Origin: an uncultured Bacilli bacterium
GTDB taxonomy: Bacteria; Bacillota_I; Bacilli_A; RF39; UBA660
Length of the DNA stretch: 64,000 nucleotides
Reading direction: 5' to 3'
Assembly: GCA_934096105.1 (NCBI GenBank)
Contig: CAKOLH010000004.1
Span: 1 to 64,000, forward strand
In this document: piece after piece, positions 27,336-37,151 of the stretch
How the letters are laid out: each line of letters opens with the position of its first letter
Numbering within the stretch: position 1 is the first letter of the stretch
The notes under the pieces: model-generated
The model's input: the letters and a program-made list of their open reading frames with translations, nothing else
Databases searched by the model: none
Told to the model about the DNA's origin: nothing
Made by a program: the position numbers and the translations under genes

Positions 27336-27412
27336 AACGCCAGGCTAGAAATAGTTAACGATGTGTATAGTTTGTCGTTCTTTTGGCGGATACTATATTG
27401 GGTATATATATA
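27336..27412 (+). ncRNA. glmS ribozyme (GlcN6P-activated)
   Basis: The core reads aacgccagg, a short GAAA-capped stem (ctaGAAAtag), gttaacga, then P3 (tatagt with actata) enclosing gtcgttcttttggcggat. These match the conserved (A)GCGCCAG, GUUGACGA and UCGGCGGAU blocks in order and spacing. Cleavage would fall between 27336 and 27337. The first base after the cut is A, where the consensus has G. Upstream, agtttatg/cataaact (27301-27308 with 27327-27334) flanks it. On GlcN6P binding the mRNA self-cleaves and glmS is shut down. Confidence 0.85.
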
Positions 27413-27499
27413 CTCATTTATATACTCATTAGATTATTATAAAAAGCAAAATCAAAATTGTAACAAGATAATAATTATATATGATAGGAGGTAAATATT

Positions 27500-29266
27500 A
27501 TGTGTGGCATCGTAGGCTATGCAGGAAATAAAAAAGCATTAAATAAAATACTTACTGGTTTAAAATCTTTAGAATATAGAGGATATGATTCAGCGGGTAT
27601 TGCATATATTAAGGATGGTAAAATCGAGATAATTAAAAAGGCTGGTCCTATTAAGAATCTTGAAGAATATATAGATTATAATGAGGATATTAATATAGGA
27701 GTATCACATACAAGATGGGCTACTCATGGAGAAGCTAATGATACAAATGCTCATCCTCATAGACAAGGTAAAATAACATTAGTTCATAATGGTATTATTG
27801 AAAATTATGATGAATTAAAGAAAGGATTATTAGAAAAGGGTTATACATTTGAAACTGGTACTGATACTGAAGTAGCTACTGCGGTTATAGATGATATCTA
27901 TAATGAAGAAAAAGATATGATTAAAGTACTAAACAAAATTACTTATATTTTTAAAGGTAGTTATGCTTTTAATATTATAAATGATGATTATAAAGATGTT
28001 ATCTTTGGTATTAGAAAGGACAGCCCTTTAATTGTTGGTATTGGAGATAATGAAAATATTCTTGCTAGTGATATACCCGCTATTGTACATATAACTAATA
28101 AGTATGTAGTTCTTGATAATTATGATGTTGTATATTTAACTAAAAATGAAGTTAAATATTATGATAGAGAAGGAAATGAGATAGCAAAAGAAATTAAAGT
28201 TTTTCCTTTAGAAAAAGAAACAATTAGTAAGAATGGTTATGATCATTTTATGTTAAAAGAAATTAATGAAGAGCCTGAACTTGTAAAGAAATTACTTAAT
28301 TTATATACTGAAAATAACAAAGTAAAAGATATTTTTGATATAAAAAAGTATAAGAGTATTGATATTGTTGCCTGTGGTAGTGCTTCTTTTGCTGGACAAC
28401 TTGGTAAATATTATATTGAGAAATTTGCTAATATTAAAGTTAATGTATATTTTGCATCAGAATATAGATATCAAACTAATTTCTTTGATAAAGATACTTT
28501 AGTTATATTAATTTCACAATCAGGTGAGACTGCTGATACATTAGCATCACTAAAATTAGCTAAAGAAAATAATATTGATACTTTGGCTATAGTAAATAGG
28601 CATGAGTCTTCAATTGCAAGAGAAGCTAAATATGTTATATATACTGAGGCTGGTATTGAAGTAGCAGTAGCTACTACTAAGGCATATTTAGCACAAGTAT
28701 TAATACTATTATTCTTAGCTATTAAAGGTAGTAATATTGAGGAAGAAACTATTAATAGTCTAAAACTACTTCCTAATATATTTACTAAATATATTAATGA
28801 ATATGACTATGAAGAAATATCTAAAATATTAGTTGATAAGACAAATATTTTCTATTTGGGTAGATTAGTTGACTATTATTTAGCTATGGAAGGTAGTCTT
28901 AAATTAAAGGAAATATCTTATATACATAGTGAAGCTTTTCAAGCAGGAGAGCTAAAACATGGTAGTATATCTTTAATAGATAAAGACTTTGGTGTAATAG
29001 CGGTAGTTACTGATAAAGAAATTAGTGAAAAAACTATTAGTAATCTAAAAGAGGTAGAATCACGTGGAGCGAATATTGTTACTATTACTAATATTAAAGA
29101 TGATGATTTTTCTAAATATAAAATATTATTAGATGATTATAATGAGGTTTTGAATCCATTAATGGCAATAATACCTATGCAATTACTTGCCTATAATGTT
29201 GCTAAATTAAAAGGCTGTGATATTGATAAGCCTAGAAATCTTGCTAAATCTGTAACTGTAGAATAA
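27500..29266 (+). CDS. glmS: Glucosamine-6-phosphate synthase
   Basis: 588 residues. Glutaminase domain begins MCGIVGYAGN with the N-terminal Cys nucleophile after Met removal, then HTRWATHG and GIIENYDELK. Two SIS isomerase domains follow (SQSGETADTLAS near 345; GRLVDYYLAMEGSLKLKEISY near 460; ending KPRNLAKSVTVE). It turns fructose-6-P and glutamine into GlcN6P for peptidoglycan. Regulated by the ribozyme just upstream. AGGAGG before the ATG. Confidence 0.97.
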   Translation: MCGIVGYAGNKKALNKILTGLKSLEYRGYDSAGIAYIKDGKIEIIKKAGPIKNLEEYIDYNEDINIGVSHTRWATHGEANDTNAHPHRQGKITLVHNGIIENYDELKKGLLEKGYTFETGTDTEVATAVIDDIYNEEKDMIKVLNKITYIFKGSYAFNIINDDYKDVIFGIRKDSPLIVGIGDNENILASDIPAIVHITNKYVVLDNYDVVYLTKNEVKYYDREGNEIAKEIKVFPLEKETISKNGYDHFMLKEINEEPELVKKLLNLYTENNKVKDIFDIKKYKSIDIVACGSASFAGQLGKYYIEKFANIKVNVYFASEYRYQTNFFDKDTLVILISQSGETADTLASLKLAKENNIDTLAIVNRHESSIAREAKYVIYTEAGIEVAVATTKAYLAQVLILLFLAIKGSNIEEETINSLKLLPNIFTKYINEYDYEEISKILVDKTNIFYLGRLVDYYLAMEGSLKLKEISYIHSEAFQAGELKHGSISLIDKDFGVIAVVTDKEISEKTISNLKEVESRGANIVTITNIKDDDFSKYKILLDDYNEVLNPLMAIIPMQLLAYNVAKLKGCDIDKPRNLAKSVTVE

Positions 29267-29267
29267 T

Positions 29268-29294
29268 AAACAGACTAATTTGGTCTGTTTTTTC
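29268..29294 (+). terminator. Terminator after glmS
   Basis: AAACAGAC...GTCTGTTT hairpin followed by TTTTTTC. Confidence 0.85.
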
Positions 29295-29357
29295 TATGTA
29301 AGTATGAGTGATATCTAAAATTATAATTGGCACATTGTAAACTAAAAGTAAACAATA

Positions 29358-29386
29358 TTGATTTATTATTTATAGTATGTTATTAT
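29358..29386 (+). promoter_or_regulatory. Promoter of thyA-dfrA-tmk
   Basis: TTGATT 29358-29363, 17 bp, TATTAT 29381-29386; thyA starts 33 bases downstream after CAGGAGGG. Confidence 0.65.
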
Positions 29387-29418
29387 TAATTTAGTGATAA
29401 TCAGGAGGGAATAATATT

Positions 29419-30582
29419 ATGACTTATTTTGATGAAGAATACGTTAAACTATTAAAGAGAATATTACATGAGGGGGAAGAAGTAGAAAATAGAACTGGTA
29501 TTAATACTATTAGATTACCAGAACATTATTTTAAGTTTGATTTAAGAGACGAATATCCTATTTTATCTACTAAACAAACATTTTATAAAAATGCTATATT
29601 AGAAATGCTATGGATATGGCAAGCAAGTTCTAACGATGTGGAATGGTTACATGAGAGAAATGTTAAGATATGGGATGAGTGGATGATAGATGATGATGGT
29701 ATATATAGAATATATGAACCAAATACAAAAGATTATAATCCCGATAAAGAGGTAACTGTTATTGATCCACTTAGTGTACCACTTAGTGATCCGTTTGGTG
29801 AATATACTACTTTTGAGCCTAAATATAATAACGAAGGTAAAGCAATGACCGCAAAAAGTAGAATACCTGGTAAAAATATTAAGGCTGCTAAATGGTATGG
29901 AAAAGAATATGCTGGTACTATAGGTACTGCTTATGGTTATATTACTAAAAGATATGATATGGCAAGGTCTTTAATTAATTCTATTAAAAATTGTCCTACC
30001 GCCAGAAGAAAAGTCTTTAGTTTATGGCAAAATGAATTCTTAAGAACAGCAGTTCTTCCATCTTGCGTTTGGAGTACTGAATGGAATATATATAAAGATA
30101 CATTAAACTTAGAAGTACATCAAAGAAGCTGTGATGTACCATTAGGGCTTCCATTTAATGTAACACAATATGCAACATTATTAAAGATGATTGCCCAAGT
30201 AACAGATTTGGAGCCTGGTTTTGTATCTTATTCTATTAATGAACCACATATTTATGTAAATCAATTAGATGGTATCAAAGAGCAACTAAGAAGAGCGGAA
30301 ACTTATGAATATTTAAAAGATAAAAGTGAATTAGAATTGTTATGCGAAGAAAGAGGTAATCTACTTCAAATGAAACATTTAGATAAAGAAAGTGAAAAGT
30401 ATAAAGTATTAGATTCAGATAATAAAATAATTGATATGATACTAAATCCTAGTACTCCAGAACTTATTCTTAATAAAGAAGTTACTGATTTCTTTGATTT
30501 TGATAATTCAAAAGAACTAAATGATGTTAAACTAGTTAAATATAAGCATATGGGTAAGATACCAATGCCTATAGCACAATAA
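29419..30582 (+). CDS. thyA: Thymidylate synthase, long form
   Basis: 387 residues against 264 in E. coli. Core motifs are intact: ENRTGINT, LPSCVWSTEWN with the catalytic Cys, QRSCDVPLGLPFN, SYSINEPHIYVNQ, and MPIAQ at the end. Extra length lies in an insert at about 90-165 and a second helical insert near 295-345. It methylates dUMP with methylene-THF, yielding dTMP and DHF. The following dfrA recycles that DHF and tmk phosphorylates dTMP, so the operon is a complete local pathway. Confidence 0.94.
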   Translation: MTYFDEEYVKLLKRILHEGEEVENRTGINTIRLPEHYFKFDLRDEYPILSTKQTFYKNAILEMLWIWQASSNDVEWLHERNVKIWDEWMIDDDGIYRIYEPNTKDYNPDKEVTVIDPLSVPLSDPFGEYTTFEPKYNNEGKAMTAKSRIPGKNIKAAKWYGKEYAGTIGTAYGYITKRYDMARSLINSIKNCPTARRKVFSLWQNEFLRTAVLPSCVWSTEWNIYKDTLNLEVHQRSCDVPLGLPFNVTQYATLLKMIAQVTDLEPGFVSYSINEPHIYVNQLDGIKEQLRRAETYEYLKDKSELELLCEERGNLLQMKHLDKESEKYKVLDSDNKIIDMILNPSTPELILNKEVTDFFDFDNSKELNDVKLVKYKHMGKIPMPIAQ

Positions 30583-30594
30583 GGGGGAATGTAT

Positions 30595-31089
30595 ATGAAA
30601 AATTTAGCTTTAATTGCTGCGGTTGGTTATAATAATGAGCTAGGACTTGATAATAGATTATTATGGTATATACCTGAAGATTTAGCCTTTTATAAAAAGA
30701 TGACTATGGGTAAAAATATTATTATGGGTAGAAATACTTTTGAAAGTATGCCAGTAAATGCTCTTAAAGGAAGAAATCCAATAGTGTTAAGCAGCAAAAA
30801 TATAGATAGATATGCTGATGTTATTTGTTATAATAATGTTGAAGACTTATTAAATATGATAAAAAATAGTTCTGAAGATTTTATGGTAGTTGGAGGAGCA
30901 AAGGTATATGAGGAGTTTTTACCTTATGTAGATGTTATGTATCTAACAGAAATATATGAAAATTTTGTTGCAGATGCTTATTTTCCATATGTCGACTTTA
31001 GAGAGTGGGATAATATTAAATTAGCAACTTATATGGATGAAGTTATTCCTTATGAGAGAAATGTATATATGAGAAAGAAGATGAAATAA
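30595..31089 (+). CDS. folA: Dihydrofolate reductase
   Basis: 164 residues: MKNLALIAAVGYNNELGLDNRLLWYIPEDLAFYKKMT with the substrate-site segment, GRNTFESMP and FMVVGGAKVYEEF for NADPH. It reduces DHF to THF. The ATG at 30595 follows AAGGGGG by seven bases; the ATG at 30589 is too close to that site. The stop overlaps the tmk start. Confidence 0.94.
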   Translation: MKNLALIAAVGYNNELGLDNRLLWYIPEDLAFYKKMTMGKNIIMGRNTFESMPVNALKGRNPIVLSSKNIDRYADVICYNNVEDLLNMIKNSSEDFMVVGGAKVYEEFLPYVDVMYLTEIYENFVADAYFPYVDFREWDNIKLATYMDEVIPYERNVYMRKKMK

Positions 31090-31763
31090 TGGGTAAATTA
31101 ATTGTAATTGAAGGTTCTTGTGATGGAGTAGGAAAAAGTACTCAATATAAACTACTTATAGATAGATTGATTAACGAAAAGGAATATGATATTACTTCAC
31201 ATCATTTTCCTAGTTATGGAACATATCAGGGTAGACCAGTGGAAGAATATCTTAAAGGTAATTATGGTAATCATTCGGAATTATCACCTTACTTTGTAAA
31301 TAGTTTATATGCTCAGGATAGAGCGATTACTTGGATTACAGGATTAAAAAATGAATATGACAAAGGTAATTTAATAATATTGGATAGATATACTACTTCT
31401 TCTTTAATATATCAATCTTCAAGTATAGAAGATGATAAAGAAAGAGAGAAATTTATAGATTATGTTTATGACTATGAGTATCATAAACTTGGTATACCTG
31501 AACCAGACTTAGTAATTTTTCTTCATGCTCCATTTGAAATAACTAGAAGTTTAAAAGATAAAAGAAAAGATAATGATGGTATTAAAAATGATATTCATGA
31601 AAGAGATTTGGAATTTATGAAAAAGGTATCAGATACTTCAATATATATTGCTAAAAAATATAATTGGGATTTTATTGAATGTACTGATGGTACTAATATG
31701 CGTAGTATTGAGAATATACATAATGATGTATACAGTTTAGTTAAAAGAAAAATAATAAAATAA
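31089..31763 (+). CDS. tmk: Thymidylate kinase
   Basis: 224 residues. P-loop EGSCDGVGKSTQ near residue 9, the DRY motif LDRYTTSSLIYQ near 98 and a lid with KDKRKDNDG. The lid-arginine placement and the P-loop sequence look more like the eukaryote/virus-type enzyme than the usual bacterial EGxDGxGKTT. It converts dTMP to dTDP. Last gene of the thyA-folA-tmk operon, with a terminator after it. Confidence 0.88.
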   Translation: MGKLIVIEGSCDGVGKSTQYKLLIDRLINEKEYDITSHHFPSYGTYQGRPVEEYLKGNYGNHSELSPYFVNSLYAQDRAITWITGLKNEYDKGNLIILDRYTTSSLIYQSSSIEDDKEREKFIDYVYDYEYHKLGIPEPDLVIFLHAPFEITRSLKDKRKDNDGIKNDIHERDLEFMKKVSDTSIYIAKKYNWDFIECTDGTNMRSIENIHNDVYSLVKRKIIK

Positions 31764-31765
31764 TT

Positions 31766-31793
31766 AGAAAGGTATGACTAATATCTTTCTTTT
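31766..31793 (+). terminator. Terminator after tmk
   Basis: AGAAAG...CTTTCT hairpin with inner TAT/ATA pairing, then TTTT. Confidence 0.65.
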
Positions 31794-31807
31794 AATATAT
31801 AGTTATG

Positions 31808-31881
31808 GCTTATATATAATAGATGTTATATTATTAGACTATAGGCTAATAATAACACTTTAATACCTTAGAATTAAAGTG
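31808..31881 (+). repeat. Dispersed tandem-hairpin element, copy 6
   Basis: gcttatatataatag at 31808-31822, hairpin 31829-31837 with 31846-31854 (loop ACTATAGG), hairpin 31856-31864 with 31873-31881 (loop ACCTTAGA, a deviation from AC...GG). Confidence 0.65.
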
Positions 31882-31937
31882 AATAAAATAGTTGAAAAAT
31901 AAGATAAAATACTATATAATTAAATTGGTGATATAAA

Positions 31938-32882
31938 TTGATAAATAAAGATATAAAGATAATATTTATGGGTACCCCTTCTTTTGCAGTACCAATATTA
32001 GAAGAATTAATAAATAAATATAATGTAATAATGGTTGTATCACAACCAGATAAAGAAAAAGATAGAAAAGGTAATATAATATACTCTCCTTGTAAAGAAC
32101 TAGCTATTAAGAATAATATAGAAGTGTATCAACCTATTAAGATAAGGGAGGAATATCAATATATACTAGATAAGAAACCAGATATTATTATAACTGCCGC
32201 CTACGGACAAATTATACCAAGTGAAATACTAGACTATCCTAAGTATGGCTGTATTAATGTTCATGGCTCTTTACTTCCCAAGTTAAGAGGGGGTGCTCCT
32301 ATCCATCATGCTATAATTAATGGTGATAAAGAAGCAGGAGTAACTATTATGTATATGGATAAGAAGATGGATAGTGGTGATATAATCAGTCAAAGAAGTA
32401 TAAATATAGATGATAACATGATATTAGATGATTTATATTATAAATTATCTATATTAGGTAGAGACTTGCTTATGGAAACACTACCAAGTATCTTAAATGG
32501 TACTAATAATAGAATAAAACAAAATGAAGAAGAAGTAACTTTCGGACTAAATATTACTAAAGAGGAAGAACTAATTAACTTTAATGATAGTGTAAGTAAT
32601 GTTCATAATAAAATAAGAGGATTATCTAGTATACCAGGAGCTTATGCTATATTAAATAATAAGAGAATGAAAATATATTTATCAGAAAAAACAAATAATA
32701 TATCTAAAGAAAAACCTGGTACTATTACTGATATAAATAAAAATGGAATAACAGTTAGTACTAAAGATTATGATATAATACTAAAGAATATCAAATTAGA
32801 AGGAAAGAATAGATGTGATGTAAAAGACTTTGTCAATGGTATAAAGAAAGAAAACTTTATCGGAGGTATATTTAATGAGTAA
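31938..32882 (+). CDS. fmt: Methionyl-tRNA formyltransferase
   Basis: 314 residues: IIFMGTPSFAVPILEEL, GCINVHGSLLPKLRGGAPIHHAI with the catalytic Asn-His pair, and the C-terminal OB-like domain. It formylates Met-tRNAi. The start is TTG at 31938 with GGTGAT about six bases upstream; no ATG fits better. Usually def, priA or rsmB are neighbours, but here fmt stands with an unknown membrane protein whose start overlaps its stop. Confidence 0.94.
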   Translation: MINKDIKIIFMGTPSFAVPILEELINKYNVIMVVSQPDKEKDRKGNIIYSPCKELAIKNNIEVYQPIKIREEYQYILDKKPDIIITAAYGQIIPSEILDYPKYGCINVHGSLLPKLRGGAPIHHAIINGDKEAGVTIMYMDKKMDSGDIISQRSINIDDNMILDDLYYKLSILGRDLLMETLPSILNGTNNRIKQNEEEVTFGLNITKEEELINFNDSVSNVHNKIRGLSSIPGAYAILNNKRMKIYLSEKTNNISKEKPGTITDINKNGITVSTKDYDIILKNIKLEGKNRCDVKDFVNGIKKENFIGGIFNE

Positions 32883-33567
32883 AGAAAAAGAAAAAGAAGA
32901 AGTAAACAAAGAACCTAGTAAATTTGATAAATTAAAAGAAATGTGGAAAGATAAAAAAGGTAGAGCAAAAATTAAACTATGTCTATATCTTATTTTCTTC
33001 GTAGGAGTAATTATCTTTGCTAGAGTACTTGGTTATCAAAATTCTAAAGCAACTCATAATGGTAATGTAAATAATAATAGTTTTATTTATACTTTAAAAG
33101 ATAATTATGAGTATGATATAAATATAGAAAAAGATAATAATAAATATAATTATCACGGAAGAAAACTAGGACTAAATGAAAGTATTAAAGTAAAAGATGA
33201 TGATAAAGAAGAATACTATTATGTTATGAATAATAAATATTATTCACTAGATAATAAAGGTAATTATATATTATCCACGAGTGAAGAAGTATTTCCTTAT
33301 ATAAATTATAAATTTATGAATATTAATTTTATCAAAGAATTAATAGAAAACTCTATCAAAGAAGAAAATATATATAAAGTAAAATTATCTACTTTAGTAC
33401 TTAACAATACTTCTGATAATTATATTACAATAGAAATAAATGAAGATACTAAAACTATTACTATAGATTATACAGAACTATTTAAAATAGATGACTCTTC
33501 TATTAACAAAGTATTAGTTACTATGACATATAGTAATATTAATCAAATACTATCACTTGAAGAATAA
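32875..33567 (+). CDS. Single-pass membrane protein, unknown function
   Basis: 230 residues. A highly charged cytosolic start (EKEKEEVNKEPSKFDK), one transmembrane helix at about 36-55, then an extracytoplasmic Asn/Tyr/Lys-rich domain of 170 residues. No known family recognised. It overlaps fmt by 8 bases and is followed by a strong terminator, so it is transcribed with fmt. Confidence 0.6.
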   Translation: MSKEKEKEEVNKEPSKFDKLKEMWKDKKGRAKIKLCLYLIFFVGVIIFARVLGYQNSKATHNGNVNNNSFIYTLKDNYEYDINIEKDNNKYNYHGRKLGLNESIKVKDDDKEEYYYVMNNKYYSLDNKGNYILSTSEEVFPYINYKFMNINFIKELIENSIKEENIYKVKLSTLVLNNTSDNYITIEINEDTKTITIDYTELFKIDDSSINKVLVTMTYSNINQILSLEE

Positions 33568-33592
33568 TTGGATTGTAATATATTATCTACAG

Positions 33593-33643
33593 AAAGCGGA
33601 TATTAAGACATTTTATGTCTCCATAGTGGCTATCCGCTTTTTA
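33593..33643 (+). terminator. Terminator after the fmt unit
   Basis: 10-bp stem AAAGCGGATA with TATCCGCTTT (33593-33602 and 33631-33640) plus an inner hairpin, then TTTTT. Confidence 0.85.
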
Positions 33644-33670
33644 TTATATTTACAATAAACTATAAATTAT

Positions 33671-33760
33671 GCTTATATATAATAGATATGTAGATATATT
33701 ATTTTGAGACTTAAGGCTCAAAATAACACTAATAAGACTTACAAAGTAAGGCTTATAGTG
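33671..33760 (+). repeat. Dispersed tandem-hairpin element, copy 7
   Basis: gcttatatataatag 33671-33685, 10-bp hairpin 33699-33708 with 33717-33726 (loop ACTTAAGG), then 33727-33736 with 33752-33760 (loop ACTTACAAAGTAAGG, one bulge). Confidence 0.7.
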
Positions 33761-33831
33761 AACATATTAAAATAACTTTGGTAGGGTTTACTTTTCTTTA
33801 GTTTTATGCAATAATATATCTAGGTGGTATA

Positions 33832-36114
33832 ATGAAAGAATATATAGTATTAGTACCAAATAATATAAAAAATAAAATAATAGAATTATCCAGGATAAAA
33901 TATTTTAACTATAATATCAAATTTATGAGTATAGATACATTTATTAAAAGAGTAACATTTGATTATGATGAAAAAACAATATATAGTTTAATGAAAGAAT
34001 ATAATTATAACTATAGTACAGCCTTAGTATATTTAGATAATTTATATTATATAAGTAATAAACTAAGTAACAATAAAATGACTAAATTAAAAGAAATAAA
34101 AGATTATTTAGATAGTAACAATCTACTTATATATGATAAATTATTTAAAGAATATGTTAAAGATAAAGAAATATATATATATGGTTATGACTATATTAAT
34201 AAATATTATAAAAGTATTCTAGATAACTATAACTATAAAGTAATAGATTATGAATATAAAAATTATGCTATAAAAGACATATATGAATTTAATTATATAG
34301 ATGATGAAGTCTTATTTGTTATAGATAATATATGTGATCTAATTACTAAGAATATTAATATAAGTGAGATAAAACTAATAATATCTAATGAATATAAAGA
34401 ACCAATATATAGATTATTTAAAATATATAATATACCAATATCAGTAAAAAATAGAAGCATATATTCTATTAAAGAAGTAAAAAACATATTAAATAATTTA
34501 AATAATATTAATGAAGAAATAGATAGTATTAATGATACTAGTATTAAAGAAAAGATAGTTAAAGTAATTAATAAATATAGTTTTATTGATAATAAAGAAG
34601 AAGTAAAAGAATTAATTGTTAATGACTTAAAAAATACTTACTTAAATGAAGATAATACCGGTATTAAAATAGTTAGTATTAATGATTATTTTGATGATGA
34701 TGACTATGTATTTTATTTAGGATATAATAAAGAAAATATTGTATTATATAAAGATGATGAATATTTTAATGATAAAGAAAAAGTTATATTAGGATATGAT
34801 ACTAGTATAGAATTAAATATAAATAAAAAGATTGAAATAATAAAGAAAATTAATAATATAAAGAATCTTACTATTAGTTATAAACTATTTGATAATAGTG
34901 GTAATTATACTAGATGTGATCTAATTAATGATATAGATATTATAGATAATTATAAAACTAAATATACTAATTCTAATATGATGAATAAAATTTTCTTAGC
35001 TATGAAATTAGATAATTTAGTTAAATATAATATAAAAGATAAAGATATAGATTTACTATCCTCTAATTACGATATACCATATATGCAGTATGATAATAAA
35101 TATCATAGTATAGATAAAGATAAACTATATAAATATTTAAATAATAAACTATTACTTTCTTATACAGCATTAGATAATTATTATAAATGTAAGTTTAAGT
35201 ATTATTTAAATAATATATTAAAAATAAATATTATTAAAGATGATTTTGCTATATTAATAGGTAATGTCTGCCACTACGAACTATTACATATGGATGATAT
35301 AGATTTTAATTTTAGTAATGTCTTTGATGAATACATTAGTAATGAAAGAGAGTTTAGTAAAAGAGAATTATTCTTTCTTAGTAATATTAAAGAAGAATTA
35401 GAATTTGTTATAACTACCATAAGAAAACAATATACTTATAGTACTTTTGATAAGAATATGAAAGAAAAAGAAGTCTATGTAAATAAAGATAAAAATATTA
35501 AAGTTACCTTTATGGGTAAGATAGATAAAGTACTATATAAAGAAGAAGATGATATTACATATCTTGTAGTAGTTGATTATAAGACAGGAAGCACTAATAT
35601 TAATCTTAAGAATATGGAATATGGACTTGGATTACAACTACCAATATATTTATATTTATCTAGTAAGATGGAACTTAAAGATGTTAAAGTAGTAGGTTTT
35701 TATCTTCAGAAACTATTTAATACTACTTTAGATAATAGTAAAGACTATGATACTGAAAGAGAAAATAACTTAAGACTTGAAGGTTATTCTATAGATGAAG
35801 AAAATATATTATCTAAATTTGATACTACTTATAATGATTCTAAGTTAATTAAGGGTATGAAGACTACGAGTAAGGGATTTAGTTCTTATAGTAAGGTACT
35901 TTCTGAAGAAGAGATAGATGATATGCTAGATAATACTGATAAGTTAATTGATAAAGCAATAGATAATATATTAGAGGCTGACTTTGAAATTAATCCAAAG
36001 GTAATAAATGGTGAAAATGTAAGCTGTAGTTTTTGTGAATATAGAGATATCTGCTACTTAAGAGAGAAAGATAAAGTATATATTAATAAGGAGAGTGAAG
36101 ATAATGGGGACTAA
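33832..36114 (+). CDS. addB: AddB-like subunit of the AddAB helicase-nuclease
   Basis: 760 residues, about a third shorter than typical AddB. The C-terminal PD-(D/E)XK nuclease is clear: LLSYTALDNYYKCKFKYYL, GNVCHYELLH, VVDYKTGS, GLQLPIYLYL. The iron-sulphur cysteines are at CKFKYY and CSFCEYRDIC. The N-terminal inactive helicase part is diverged and Asn/Ile/Tyr-rich. AddAB resects double-strand ends and makes 3' tails for RecA. Its partner addA lies 1.3 kb downstream, separated by three small genes that usually are not there. Confidence 0.85.
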   Translation: MKEYIVLVPNNIKNKIIELSRIKYFNYNIKFMSIDTFIKRVTFDYDEKTIYSLMKEYNYNYSTALVYLDNLYYISNKLSNNKMTKLKEIKDYLDSNNLLIYDKLFKEYVKDKEIYIYGYDYINKYYKSILDNYNYKVIDYEYKNYAIKDIYEFNYIDDEVLFVIDNICDLITKNINISEIKLIISNEYKEPIYRLFKIYNIPISVKNRSIYSIKEVKNILNNLNNINEEIDSINDTSIKEKIVKVINKYSFIDNKEEVKELIVNDLKNTYLNEDNTGIKIVSINDYFDDDDYVFYLGYNKENIVLYKDDEYFNDKEKVILGYDTSIELNINKKIEIIKKINNIKNLTISYKLFDNSGNYTRCDLINDIDIIDNYKTKYTNSNMMNKIFLAMKLDNLVKYNIKDKDIDLLSSNYDIPYMQYDNKYHSIDKDKLYKYLNNKLLLSYTALDNYYKCKFKYYLNNILKINIIKDDFAILIGNVCHYELLHMDDIDFNFSNVFDEYISNEREFSKRELFFLSNIKEELEFVITTIRKQYTYSTFDKNMKEKEVYVNKDKNIKVTFMGKIDKVLYKEEDDITYLVVVDYKTGSTNINLKNMEYGLGLQLPIYLYLSSKMELKDVKVVGFYLQKLFNTTLDNSKDYDTERENNLRLEGYSIDEENILSKFDTTYNDSKLIKGMKTTSKGFSSYSKVLSEEEIDDMLDNTDKLIDKAIDNILEADFEINPKVINGENVSCSFCEYRDICYLREKDKVYINKESEDNGD

Positions 36115-36445
36115 ACCTGTTCTATATATGCCTAGATATTACTGCACGATAATGGAAAGACATTTAAATAGTGAAGATACTATTTATAAAGAAAATGCTA
36201 TAGTACAATATAATGATGTAGATAATGAATATTTTTATCCAGGAGATAAAGATAATGGCTATGAAAATATGAGAAATTATGTTATGTGGTTTTATAATCT
36301 TTTAGATGGTATAGAAGATGAAGAACTTGATAGGAAAGTAAAAAAATATTTCTTAAAAGGAAATATTCCAGATACTGATGGTACTTTATATGTAGATGAG
36401 GGTACTCTAATAAAGGTGAATGATCATGGAATTAGCCGCAAATAA
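36104..36445 (+). CDS. Small protein inside the addAB operon, unknown
   Basis: 113 residues beginning MGTKPVLYMPRYYCTIMERHLNSED, acidic, no membrane segment, no motif recognised. The ATG at 36104 overlaps the end of addB; AAGGAG lies about 12 bases upstream. Overlaps the next gene at its 3' end. The tight overlaps on both sides support a real, translated gene. Confidence 0.6.
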   Translation: MGTKPVLYMPRYYCTIMERHLNSEDTIYKENAIVQYNDVDNEYFYPGDKDNGYENMRNYVMWFYNLLDGIEDEELDRKVKKYFLKGNIPDTDGTLYVDEGTLIKVNDHGISRK

Positions 36446-37142
36446 AGAGTTGTATCAGGTATATGCTTCAAGCTGTTTTGATAAAATAATGCCAGAATTA
36501 TCTGCTTACTTAGATAAGGGTATTATAAGTGTTATGAATTTCTTTGACTTAGAACATATAAGTAAACTAAAGATATATTTATATGATGACGCTGAAGAGT
36601 ATCAAAAGTTATTTAAAGCACTATATCCTCCAAATGGGATTGCAGGCTGTTTTGGATATGAAGATGTTAAAATATATGCTGATTTAAACAAAATAGAAAG
36701 ATATAGACTATTTACCTGTATACTTCATGAACTTACTCATGTAGTTTATAGAAACTACATTCAAGAAAAAGGAATAAATAACCGAATAGTATGGTTTGAT
36801 GAAGGACTAGCTAGTTTTCTATCAGGAGAGAAAAATGCTCTTCTTGATAATGATAAGTTAAAAGAGTTTGTTGAGACAAGAATTAATAGTGAAGGAAAAG
36901 AAATACCAAAGATATCTTATCTGCATAAACATGGTGCTAATTATGGCGAGTTTGTAGATACTAAAACTAATAAATATAATGGCTATGACTGGTCTTATTT
37001 AATGATAAGATATTTAATAGAAACACTAAGTAAGAAAGAACTTAATGAGTTAATGAGAAGCAAACAAAATATTTTAGATATAGAAGATACTATAACTAAT
37101 GATACTTATAATTATTTTACTAAGAAAGTAAAAACAAAGTAG
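36426..37142 (+). CDS. Gluzincin-like zinc metallopeptidase within the addAB operon
   Basis: 238 residues. FTCILHELTHVVYRN holds HExxH near residue 105, and 20 residues on WFDEGLASFLSG supplies the third-ligand Glu. This is the peptidase MA(E) arrangement with ExxxA. No signal peptide, so cytosolic. The ATG at 36426 fits AAAGGTG seven bases upstream; the ATG at 36420 is too close. Location between addB and addA is unusual. Substrate unknown. Confidence 0.75.
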   Translation: MELAANKELYQVYASSCFDKIMPELSAYLDKGIISVMNFFDLEHISKLKIYLYDDAEEYQKLFKALYPPNGIAGCFGYEDVKIYADLNKIERYRLFTCILHELTHVVYRNYIQEKGINNRIVWFDEGLASFLSGEKNALLDNDKLKEFVETRINSEGKEIPKISYLHKHGANYGEFVDTKTNKYNGYDWSYLMIRYLIETLSKKELNELMRSKQNILDIEDTITNDTYNYFTKKVKTK

Positions 37143-37151
37143 GAGGGTTTT

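Noticed and set aside
27306..27494. 62-residue reading frame with a good upstream ribosome-like site before glmS
   Set aside because: It lies wholly within the glmS leader and ribozyme; the sequence conservation is that of the RNA, and the peptide has no sensible features.
22211..33785. Shared short string ataactttggtagg at about 22211 and 33772
   Set aside because: Only 14 bases in AT-rich DNA; could be chance, no further similarity around it.
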